A DNA stretch of 19,294 nucleotides from an uncultured Eubacteriales bacterium (lineage in GTDB: Bacteria > Bacillota > Clostridia > Oscillospirales > Acutalibacteraceae). A model generated the notes under the pieces. That model worked only from the letters and a program-made list of their open reading frames with translations. It did not search any database and was not told the DNA's origin. Of the stretch, positions 14,156 through 19,294 are shown piece after piece; within the stretch, counting starts at the first letter, position 1; each line of letters starts with the position of its first letter. The position numbers and the translations under genes are program-made. Location of the stretch: contig CAKSPR010000036.1 in NCBI GenBank assembly GCA_934486455.1, forward strand, positions 1-19,294. The letters run 5' to 3'.

Positions 14156-15838
14156 TTAATTAACGGCGGGAAGAATATCCGCGATACCGACAACATATTG
14201 AAGAACGGCGAGAGCATCGGAGGAGGAAATTCCTTTCTCTCCGTCCACATCGGCAAGAAAAGCCGCTTTTTCGTCAAATTCCGTAAGTCCCACGGTTTTT
14301 TGAAGAATGGCGAGAGCATCCGTGGAATCGACCGTAAGGTCGCGGTTGGCGTCGCCGAAAAGCTTGGGCTCGTATGTTATAACGATTTCCCTGTCAAGCG
14401 GATCGTCGAAGGAAAGAATTCCGTCCTTAAAGGTCGAAGGAACTTCCTCAAGGGTGGTCACCTTAATGTGGTTAACCTTTAAAGTCCCGTCAAAAATACT
14501 GTCGGGATTGAATTTCATCGAAAGGGTCAGCGCACCGTCAAGCGTAACCTTTTGGTCGTTTTCGACAACCGAAACATCGTAAATATTCAGGTCACAGCCC
14601 TTTTCGAGGTTTTTCTTTGCCAGGGAATACTTTCCGCCCGAGGTGACGGGCTCAACCTTCAAGGCTTGGTCAACGCCGATTTTTGCAGAAATACCGCTGG
14701 CCTCGTCGGTCACGGTTTTGCGTGTAAGCTTAAACTCCACGGCGGCGGTGGTTACGTTAAAGGTGCGGTAATAAAGATAAAGCTTATCGCCCAAAGGAAG
14801 CCACGCGGGGCCGTCGTATGCGTAATCCTTCTCGGAGAATTCGTGGAGGGCGTTGGGGGCCTTTTCCCAGTGTATCATGTCCTTTGAACGGGCAAACATA
14901 TGCCCCCAGCTGGCAGACTGGAAGTCGTAATAAACCGTGGTGCTGTCGGTGCTGACCTCGTAGCACATATAGTAATAATCCTTGTATTTGATTATATCGC
15001 GGCGTCCGCAGGTTCCGCTGTCGTGATCCTCCTTGTTTTCGGAGGTTTCGATAACGGGGCCGTCATGTATGGTAAGGTTCATAAGGTCGGTGCCGTATGC
15101 AACGCCGATTTGAACATCTCTCCTGCCGTTGACATTTCCGAATCCGTGGAAGGTAACATACCACATATCGCCTTCTTTATAGATGTCGGGCGTTCCGACA
15201 TTATAGCTTGTCCAGGCACCGCCCTTTTTGTGGTCGATTATAATGCCCTTTTTTTCGAAATGAATGCCGTCTGTGGAGGTTGCAAGCGCCACATCGCCGT
15301 TATCGCCGGCCTGATTGCATTCGTAGGCAACATACCATATTCCGTCCTCATACCATACTCCGGGGAAGCTGGCCATATATCCGTCGTAACCGGTATCGGC
15401 TTCGGCGGCGATAACAAGACCCTTGTGGTCGAAATTTATGCCGTCGGTGGTGGTGGCAAGACCGATGCAGGAACGCTCAATAGGCTTTCCTTCGTCGTTT
15501 ATGCCGTATGCGCCGTTGTTATCGTCCCATTTTATGTAGTATGCGTAGGTCACTCCGTCGACCGTGACGAAATCGGGAAAGTGCATTTTAACGTCGCCGG
15601 CGTCGTCGACAAGACCGTTGCCGTTTTTGTCCTCAAAGCCTACCTCACGGCGATCGGGATCCTCGACCTCAATTGTGTCTCCGGTAAAAATACCCTCAAG
15701 CAGAGCGCCGACCGCGTCGGAAACGGGTTTGTCGATCTCCCCTGTTTTTGTATCGACATACTGAAAAGCATATCCCGACACCGTGCAGGCAACGATTACG
15801 CAAAGACCCGATATTGCCGAAATAATTTTTTTGAACAT
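14156..15838 (-). CDS. Secreted five-bladed beta-propeller protein with type I dockerin
   Basis: Exported protein of 560 residues: signal peptide about 1-24 (KK, a hydrophobic core, then SGYAF), a propeller at about 60-380 with repeated blades of the form DGIWYVAYE, ATSTDGIHFEKKG, GDMWYVTFHG and YKDYYYMCYE, as in the GH43/GH32/GH117-type folds, a beta-sandwich-like segment at about 385-490, and a dockerin at 493-560. The dockerin has two calcium loops (GDANRDLTVDSTDALAIL and DVDGEKGISSSDALAVL), so it should bind a cohesin on the cell surface or in a cellulosome-like complex. Substrate is not readable; an enzyme acting on plant or host glycan is likely. The frame is open to 15916, but the promoter at 15876-15904 lies inside that extension, so ATG 15838 is the start. 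Confidence 0.88.
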   Translation of the reverse strand: MFKKIISAISGLCVIVACTVSGYAFQYVDTKTGEIDKPVSDAVGALLEGIFTGDTIEVEDPDRREVGFEDKNGNGLVDDAGDVKMHFPDFVTVDGVTYAYYIKWDDNNGAYGINDEGKPIERSCIGLATTTDGINFDHKGLVIAAEADTGYDGYMASFPGVWYEDGIWYVAYECNQAGDNGDVALATSTDGIHFEKKGIIIDHKKGGAWTSYNVGTPDIYKEGDMWYVTFHGFGNVNGRRDVQIGVAYGTDLMNLTIHDGPVIETSENKEDHDSGTCGRRDIIKYKDYYYMCYEVSTDSTTVYYDFQSASWGHMFARSKDMIHWEKAPNALHEFSEKDYAYDGPAWLPLGDKLYLYYRTFNVTTAAVEFKLTRKTVTDEASGISAKIGVDQALKVEPVTSGGKYSLAKKNLEKGCDLNIYDVSVVENDQKVTLDGALTLSMKFNPDSIFDGTLKVNHIKVTTLEEVPSTFKDGILSFDDPLDREIVITYEPKLFGDANRDLTVDSTDALAILQKTVGLTEFDEKAAFLADVDGEKGISSSDALAVLQYVVGIADILPAVN

Positions 15839-15875
15839 TTTCTCACATCTCTCCATGCAATAGAATTCGTCAAAA

Positions 15876-15904
15876 ATTATAACAGAAGCACCATAAAAAG
15901 TCAA
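15876..15904 (-). promoter_or_regulatory. Promoter of the dockerin gene
   Basis: On the minus strand TTGACT (15899-15904), 17 nt, then a perfect TATAAT (15876-15881) preceded by TGT, an extended -10. The predicted start near 15869 gives a leader of about 30 nt to the ATG at 15838. A GGAGAG ribosome-binding site sits between. Confidence 0.92.
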
Positions 15905-16050
15905 CGATTTTACCAAACAATTTTACATATGAATATATAGATTTTTTATATGGCGCAGCACACCAGTTTAAGGCCGAAAACCCGAATAATGCGGCCCGGG
16001 CGGGGTCGGAAAAGAAAAAAACAACCGCTCAAAAAGGTAATCTTAACGCC

Positions 16051-16611
16051 TTAAAACGGGGACGAAATGGATCTGCCGTGTTCTTTAAGCATGGGCTCCA
16101 TAAGGGCGGGATTGCCTTCCCTTTTTGCAAACTCGCAAAGAATATCCTTCTGCCTTTGAGAGAGCCGTTCTTTAATAAGCAGATAATACCTGTTTTCAAA
16201 GAGAAAGAGCTCGCTGTTTATTCTTTGCCGAAAGCTTTTCTTTGCCGCCGTCATGCCCCTTATCAGATCGTCGCTGTTTTCAAATCTGAAAACGACAAAA
16301 TCCTCCTGCTTTTTAACGCGGTATTTTTTCGGAATAAAGCATTCTTCGTTTTGCGCTCTGCGGCCTGTGTTTTTCAGCTCGGTAAAATATATGACGCACC
16401 CGCCTCCCGAAGCGGGAAAAACCTCTGTCAGCACCTTAGAGGTATGACCTTTGGAAAAAAAGCTTCTGCAAAAGGACATCAGCTCGTTTATCATCAGCTT
16501 TGTCAGGCAGTTGTCGTAATTTATCTGGTGATATGTCAGTCCGAAAAGCAAAAGGTCATCGGACGACATGAAAATTTCAACCGTTTGGTCGCTTTCCTTT
16601 TTTATTTCCAT
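16051..16611 (-). CDS. MecA-family adaptor protein
   Basis: Adaptor of the MecA/YpbH type, which delivers substrates to the ClpCP protease. It has 186 residues. The N-terminal domain follows the family pattern: MEIKKES at the start, then SSDDLLLFGL (about 16-25), a helix with LMINELM, and EVFPASGGGCVIYFT at about 63-77. The C-terminal domain has VVFRFENSDDLIRGM, FENRYYLLI and the closing EHGRSI expected of the family. A strong GGAGGGGG site precedes the ATG. The linker is short and basic. Sequence divergence is considerable, so substrates (in Bacillus, ComK and others) are not implied. It has its own promoter with a long leader; no clear terminator, only a T-rich stretch (minus strand) near 16010-16020. 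Confidence 0.8.
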   Translation of the reverse strand: MEIKKESDQTVEIFMSSDDLLLFGLTYHQINYDNCLTKLMINELMSFCRSFFSKGHTSKVLTEVFPASGGGCVIYFTELKNTGRRAQNEECFIPKKYRVKKQEDFVVFRFENSDDLIRGMTAAKKSFRQRINSELFLFENRYYLLIKERLSQRQKDILCEFAKREGNPALMEPMLKEHGRSISSPF

Positions 16612-16790
16612 TTTACCCCCTCCGATAAAATCCGTTTAAAGCAGTAAGCGGCAGTCGTCTCGCCCTGTTCGAGGCATCTGCCGAAAAAGCAGGACAAAAA
16701 TTCCCGTCGGAAAACCTTTAAGGAGCGCTCCGACTGCGGGAGCAGGTCAGCGCCCTTTTAAGCCTCTTCGGCAAAGACCGCTCTTCTAAT
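16612..16790 (-). promoter_or_regulatory. Structured mecA leader with attenuator-like hairpin
   Basis: About 170 nt of untranslated leader. On the minus strand TCCCG-CAG-TCGGA pairs with TCCGA-CGGGA (16702-16741, 10 bp with a 3-nt bulge) and is followed by AUUUUU (16696-16701), a terminator-like unit. A second hairpin, CGGCAG/CTGCCG enclosing CTCG/CGAG, lies nearer the gene. TGCCGAA upstream (about 16770) can instead pair with TTCGGCA (about 16680), which would disrupt the second hairpin. AGCGG and CCGCT near the ends can close the whole fold. No known riboswitch or T-box motif was recognised. Confidence 0.5.
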
Positions 16791-16819
16791 ATAATATTAC
16801 CGGGACGGGCTTTGTGCAA
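16791..16819 (-). promoter_or_regulatory. Probable promoter of the mecA-like gene
   Basis: On the minus strand TTGCAC (16814-16819), 17 nt, then TATTAT (16791-16796). The -10 matches at five of six positions, the -35 at only three. The predicted start near 16784 gives the long leader described separately. Confidence 0.5.
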
Positions 16820-16890
16820 GCGGTGAATTGTTGGAAATAAAATTTCCTTTACGGGAAACAATGCGGCAAAAGCCCTTTAAAACGGGTATT

Positions 16891-16925
16891 TTAAAAAAAA
16901 GGGAACGACCGCAATCGTTCCCTTT
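16891..16925 (-). terminator. Rho-independent terminator of the ribokinase gene
   Basis: On the minus strand an 11-bp perfect stem, AAAGGGAACGA with TCGTTCCCTTT (16898-16925), a 6-nt loop, and a run of U after the stem (16893-16897). Confidence 0.93.
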
Positions 16926-16968
16926 AATTCTTTTAAATCCGTAATTCAAGCTGTCAAAGCATATAAAA

Positions 16969-17904
16969 TCAAAGCTTGATCTTATAAAATCTTTCGAGAA
17001 GCTCAAGAACCTCTTCCCTTTTGGGCATAGAGGGGCTCGAGCCGTGGCGCGTAACCGAAATGGAGGCCACGCAGTTGGCAAATTTAAGAGCGGTGTCCAC
17101 CGGCATTTTTTCGGCAACGGCAACGGCAAAACCGCCGTTAAAGGCGTCTCCCGCACCGGTAGAATCGACCGATTTAAGGTCGGTTGTGGGGACAAGCACT
17201 TTATACCCGTCCTCGCCGCTGAAATAAACCCCTCTCTTGCCGAGGGTGATTATAACATTCTTAACGCCCATTTCATGAAGCTTTGCAGCAGCCTTTTCGG
17301 CATCGTTTTCGTCAACCACGGGAATTCCGGTGAAGAACTCGGCCTCGGTCTCGTTGGGGGTGAGATAATCTATTCCGTCAAAAAGTCCCTCGGGTGTCTT
17401 CTGGAAGGGAGCGGGATTTAAGATGATGGGCACACCGTATTTTTGGGCAAGCTTTTTACCCTCGAGAATGGACTCCTCGCTGGTCTCAAGCTGCATAATA
17501 AGAACGTCGCAGTCCTTAAAATCCTCCTCGGCATTATCTACCTCGGCTGCGGTCAGCTTGTCGTTGGCGTCCTTGATAACAACAATGCGGTTGTCGCCGT
17601 TGTCGTCTACCTCGATTAGAGCCGAGCCGGTTCCGACATTTTCGTCCTCATATATGTACTTCATGGACATTTTTTCGTTTTTATAGTGATCGGTCATTAT
17701 TTTCTGAAGAAAATCCTTTCCGGTCTTGGAAATCATATAAACCTCTCCGCCTGCACGGGCTGCGGCAGTGGCCTGATTGTTTCCTTTTCCGCCGGGACCG
17801 AATTTAAGGCTGGTTCCGAGAGCCGTCTCCCCTACCACGGGAAAATGGGGGGTGTGCGCCGAAACATCCACAATAAGGCTTCCGACAACTAAAATTTTAC
17901 TCAT
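16969..17904 (-). CDS. rbsK: Ribokinase, PfkB family
   Basis: Phosphorylates ribose at O5 using ATP. The 311 residues carry the PfkB family sites: GPGGKGNNQA near 40 (substrate lid region), NPAPF near 165, PNETEAEFFTG near 183, VIITLGKRGVYF, and the catalytic DSTGAGDAFNGGFA near 250 with the base Asp in TGAGD. SVTRHGSSPSMP near the end matches the ribokinase consensus rather than fructokinase or adenosine kinase, though another pentose cannot be excluded. A TTG six nt upstream is in frame, but GGAGG (17913-17917) lies only 2 nt from it and 8 nt from ATG 17904, so ATG is the start. No transporter or rbsD lies beside it; it is a single-gene unit divergent from the pdaB-like gene. Confidence 0.93.
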   Translation of the reverse strand: MSKILVVGSLIVDVSAHTPHFPVVGETALGTSLKFGPGGKGNNQATAAARAGGEVYMISKTGKDFLQKIMTDHYKNEKMSMKYIYEDENVGTGSALIEVDDNGDNRIVVIKDANDKLTAAEVDNAEEDFKDCDVLIMQLETSEESILEGKKLAQKYGVPIILNPAPFQKTPEGLFDGIDYLTPNETEAEFFTGIPVVDENDAEKAAAKLHEMGVKNVIITLGKRGVYFSGEDGYKVLVPTTDLKSVDSTGAGDAFNGGFAVAVAEKMPVDTALKFANCVASISVTRHGSSPSMPKREEVLELLERFYKIKL

Positions 17905-17942
17905 TGACAAAACCTCCGAAAATTTTATTGAGTAATACGGGT

Positions 17943-17970
17943 ATTTTATTTCTTTTCAATAATAATGCAA
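17943..17970 (-). promoter_or_regulatory. Weak candidate promoter of ribokinase
   Basis: On the minus strand TTGCAT (17965-17970), 16 nt, TAAAAT (17943-17948). The -10 is five of six, the -35 only three of six. The intergenic region is very AT-rich, so this is one of several possibilities. Confidence 0.3.
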
Positions 17971-17985
17971 CTTATCGTTTTTATT

Positions 17986-18014
17986 TTTACAAAAAAGAAA
18001 AATAAAAATATATT
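17986..18014 (+). promoter_or_regulatory. Promoter of the pdaB-like gene
   Basis: TTTACA (17986-17991), 17 nt, TATATT (18009-18014); each hexamer has one mismatch to the sigma-A consensus. The start is expected near 18021. A sporulation sigma-E site would be expected for a true PdaB orthologue; an ATATATT and CATATGCT pair nearby is off consensus in spacing. Confidence 0.65.
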
Positions 18015-18025
18015 TTTACATAAAT

Positions 18026-18046
18026 TCATATGCTCCCCTCATATGA
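18026..18046. promoter_or_regulatory. Inverted repeat, possible operator
   Basis: TCATATG (18026-18032), 7-nt spacer CTCCCCT, CATATGA (18040-18046), a perfect 7-bp inverted repeat. It starts about 5 nt after the predicted start point of the pdaB-like gene, a position where a bound repressor would block transcription. No binding protein is identified. Confidence 0.4.
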
Positions 18047-18081
18047 TTTAAGGAAGACAATATAAAAAAGGGAGACAGCCT

Positions 18082-18846
18082 ATGAGTAAGTATTTCATTA
18101 TTTCGAAAAAAGGTATGATAACCGCCCTGATAATAATTTTGGGGGTAATCGTGGGGGTGCTGTGCGTGGCATTCGGCGAGCCGGCCGTTGCTGCCTCGGC
18201 TTCGCAGAAAAAGCTGCCCATATACTCGGTCAAAAGGGACGACAAAAAAATTGCTTTAAGCTTTGACGCGGCCTGGGGCGCCGATTTAACCGACAGCATT
18301 CTTTCCATACTTGAAAAACACAATGTAAAAACCACCTTTTTCGTTGTGGGAAAATGGGCGGAACAGTATCCCGACAAGGTAAAGGCTCTTTCCGACGCAG
18401 GCCACGAGGTGGAAAACCATTCCTACGGCCACCCTCACATGACCAACATGTCAAAGGAGGATATGATAAACGAGCTTGAACGCTGTAACGCCAAAATCGA
18501 GGAAATAACAGGCAAGCACCCTACCCTGCTTCGCCCGCCCTACGGAGATTATAACAACGCGGTAATCGAAGCGGCCGAGCAATGCTCGATGCACACGATA
18601 CAGTGGTCTGTGGACAGCCTCGACTGGAAGGGCATTTCGGCCGACGACATTGTCAAAAGGGTGGTGCCAAAGGTGACGAACGGTTCCATAGTGCTTTTCC
18701 ACAACGCCGGAGAGCATACCCCCGAGGCGCTTCCTGCAATTCTCGAAAGCCTGATTTCCGAGGGATATGAGATCGTTCCCGTATCCGAGCTTATATACAC
18801 CGAGAACTACACCGTTGACCCCACGGGCAAACAAATTTTAAATTGA
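18082..18846 (+). CDS. pdaB: PdaB-like polysaccharide deacetylase (NodB domain)
   Basis: Membrane-anchored extracellular protein of 254 residues. A basic start (KYFIISKKG) and a single hydrophobic helix at about 11-38 form a signal anchor. The NodB deacetylase domain covers about 50-240: SFDAAWGAD near 60 (the PdaB version of the TFDD motif, keeping the first Asp), NHSYGHPHM near 113 (metal-binding His pair), RPPYGDYN near 151, WSVDSLDWKG near 175 and VLFHNAGEHTPEAL near 205. The family removes acetyl groups from peptidoglycan or related glycans; PdaB in Bacillus is needed for spore stability. The ATG follows AGGGAG. It lies opposite ribokinase with no operon partners. Confidence 0.9.
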   Translation: MSKYFIISKKGMITALIIILGVIVGVLCVAFGEPAVAASASQKKLPIYSVKRDDKKIALSFDAAWGADLTDSILSILEKHNVKTTFFVVGKWAEQYPDKVKALSDAGHEVENHSYGHPHMTNMSKEDMINELERCNAKIEEITGKHPTLLRPPYGDYNNAVIEAAEQCSMHTIQWSVDSLDWKGISADDIVKRVVPKVTNGSIVLFHNAGEHTPEALPAILESLISEGYEIVPVSELIYTENYTVDPTGKQILN

Positions 18847-18850
18847 GGCA

Positions 18851-18888
18851 AAAAAATTTAAAAAAAGGGTTGCAATTGCAAACCCTTT
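18851..18888 (-). terminator. Leftward-facing terminator beside the tRNA promoter
   Basis: AAAGGGTT (18864-18871) pairs with AACCCTTT (18881-18888), an 8-bp stem with partly self-complementary loop. On the minus strand it is followed by four U, AAA and six more U (18851-18863), so it suits leftward transcripts. On the plus strand it lacks a U-run. The same bases contain the -35 of the tRNA promoter. Confidence 0.5.
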
Positions 18889-18898
18889 GTGTTATAAT
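18870..18898 (+). promoter_or_regulatory. Promoter of tRNA-Pro
   Basis: TTGCAA (18870-18875), 17 nt, then a perfect TATAAT (18893-18898) preceded by TGT (extended -10). The predicted start near 18905 leaves about 28 nt of leader before the mature tRNA. Confidence 0.8.
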
Positions 18899-18902
18899 CA
18901 GC

Positions 18903-18930
18903 AACGCTGAGTGAAAAACACGTCAGCGTT
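18903..18930 (+). other. 5' leader hairpin of the tRNA-Pro precursor
   Basis: AACGCTGA (18903-18910) pairs perfectly with TCAGCGTT (18923-18930); GTG/CAC extends the stem to 11 bp with one bulged G and an A5 loop. It occupies almost the whole leader and ends 2 nt before the tRNA, so it abuts the RNase P cleavage site. Confidence 0.7.
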
Positions 18931-18932
18931 AT

Positions 18933-19008
18933 CCGGGTGTAGCGCAGCTGGTAGCGCGCTTGACTGGGGGTCAAGAGGCCGTGGGTTCAAGTCCCGCCAC
19001 TCGGACCA
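18933..19008 (+). tRNA. tRNA-Pro (anticodon GGG)
   Basis: A 76-nt cloverleaf. The acceptor stem CCGGGTG pairs with CACTCGG (one G-U), followed by A73 and an encoded CCA. The D arm is AGCGCAGCTGGTAGCGC, the anticodon stem CTTGA/TCAAG holds the loop CTGGGGG with anticodon GGG at 18966-18968, and the T arm contains GGTTCAAGTCC. It reads CCC and CCU codons. It is a single tRNA with its own promoter and terminator. Confidence 0.97.
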
Positions 19009-19009
19009 T

Positions 19010-19054
19010 ATCGAGTATTCATAAGGGATTTGACTTTATGAATACTCGATTTTT
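19010..19054 (+). terminator. Terminator of tRNA-Pro
   Basis: Perfect 15-bp stem, ATCGAGTATTCATAA (19010-19024) with TTATGAATACTCGAT (19036-19050), 11-nt loop, followed by TTTT. It begins 1 nt after the CCA end. The long perfect repeat also lies at the boundary of the neighbouring mobile element. Confidence 0.85.
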
Positions 19055-19077
19055 CTATTTGATACGGTTTTATGTAC

Positions 19078-19104
19078 GGAGCAGGTTTTCGCCTGCTCCT
19101 TTTT
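19078..19104 (+). terminator. Second terminator, end of the recombinase gene
   Basis: GGAGCAGG (19078-19085) pairs with CCTGCTCC (19092-19099), 6-nt loop, then five T. The T-run is on the plus strand, so it suits rightward transcripts, backing up the tRNA terminator and shielding the convergent recombinase gene. It lies just past the recombinase stop codon. Confidence 0.75.
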
Positions 19105-19105
19105 G

Positions 19106-19294
19106 TTAAGCCGTTTTCGGCTCTGTTAAATACTCAACCGCGACACCTTTTCGTGTATCTGCGACGATATTCGGTCTGTGAGATACTTCGGGTATCTCCA
19201 CATACCCGACAAAGCGATAATAGATAACGATTCTCTGCGTTCGGTTTTTACCTTTGCCTTCCGTTTCGAAAACATCAATATGGTCGATGAGTTC
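19106..19294 (-). CDS. Large serine recombinase, C-terminal part (cut by window edge)
   Basis: The last 62 codons of a minus-strand gene that enters from the right edge, read from GAA at 19294 to TAA at 19106. The text LIDHIDVFETEGKGKNRTQR, VIYYRFVGYVEIPE and ADTRKGVAVEYL matches the DUF4368 end of large serine recombinases of the TnpX/TndX type, which excise and insert conjugative transposons. The catalytic resolvase domain and zinc ribbon would lie outside the window. Recognition is from memory of the family, not a search. Its position next to a tRNA gene marks the end of an integrated element. Confidence 0.8.
   Translation of the reverse strand, partial: ELIDHIDVFETEGKGKNRTQRIVIYYRFVGYVEIPEVSHRPNIVADTRKGVAVEYLTEPKTA

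Larger units (their letters stand above)
19009..19294. mobile_element. Edge of an integrated element beside tRNA-Pro
   Basis: The segment after the tRNA holds only terminators and the 3' end of a serine recombinase gene. Recombinase genes of this class usually sit at one end of their element, pointing towards or away from the attachment site. The junction is therefore expected between 19009 and 19105, but neither a duplicated core nor the other end is in the window, so the exact boundary is unknown. Confidence 0.45.

Noticed and set aside
14900..15940. Plus-strand open frame of 346 codons
   Set aside because: It lies antisense to the dockerin propeller gene, which has a signal peptide, repeats and dockerin. 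The antisense product has no recognisable motif.
16612..16790. T-box or 6S RNA in the mecA leader
   Set aside because: No T-box sequence of the AGGGTGG-ACCGCG type, and no convincing long bulged 6S helix; kept only as an unclassified structured leader.
18864..18888. Rightward terminator of the pdaB-like gene
   Set aside because: No U-run on the plus strand after the stem and the bases double as a tRNA promoter; listed as leftward-facing instead.
1..19294. CRISPR array or insertion sequence
   Set aside because: No regularly spaced repeats and no transposase gene or paired terminal repeats were seen; the only mobile-element gene is the recombinase end at the right edge.

Overview
The window looks like a low-to-mid GC Firmicute of class Clostridia, probably close to the Ruminococcus/Oscillospiraceae group. 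The reasons are a HrcA/CIRCE-controlled hrcA-grpE-dnaK operon, a PdaB-type sporulation deacetylase, a MecA-family adaptor, a FakA/FakB fatty-acid kinase pair, homologues of the 2-hydroxyacyl-CoA dehydratase activase, and a secreted protein ending in a type I dockerin. This assignment is inferred from gene content and protein motifs only.

Layout. (1) 1-3870, minus strand: heat-shock operon read right to left (hrcA, grpE, dnaK), with a perfect CIRCE operator at 3804-3830; a dnaJ would lie outside the left edge. (2) 3950-4755, plus: a TetR-type regulator with its own promoter, a structured leader and a strong terminator. (3) 4890-13477, plus: a long run of six co-directional genes with no convincing internal terminator: HdeD-like membrane protein, FakB (DegV family), FakA, a COG3581-type protein, a tandem activase/COG3580 protein, and PlsY. 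The last five sit head to tail with overlaps or short gaps and end at a 12-bp-stem terminator. FakB/FakA make acyl-phosphate and PlsY uses acyl-phosphate to acylate glycerol-3-phosphate, so the operon brackets two iron-sulfur activase-like proteins of unknown role with the two ends of a phospholipid-precursor route. (4) 13508-15904, minus: a secreted five-bladed-propeller dockerin protein with a clear promoter, followed by a small membrane protein with a Cys-rich tail that carries a frameshift at a C4 run. (5) 16051-16819, minus: MecA-family adaptor with a long structured leader containing an attenuator-like hairpin. (6) 16891-17904, minus: ribokinase with its own terminator. (7) 17986-18846, plus: PdaB-like polysaccharide deacetylase, divergent from ribokinase. 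(8) 18864-19294: a tRNA-Pro(GGG) with promoter, 5' leader hairpin and terminator, then the 3' end of a large serine recombinase running in from the right edge, which marks the end of an integrated mobile element beside the tRNA.

The most interesting parts are the operon joining fatty-acid kinase and PlsY to radical-dehydratase-activase homologues (with unusual active-site residues in both FakB and PlsY), the mecA leader, the frameshifted membrane protein, and the mobile-element boundary at the tRNA.
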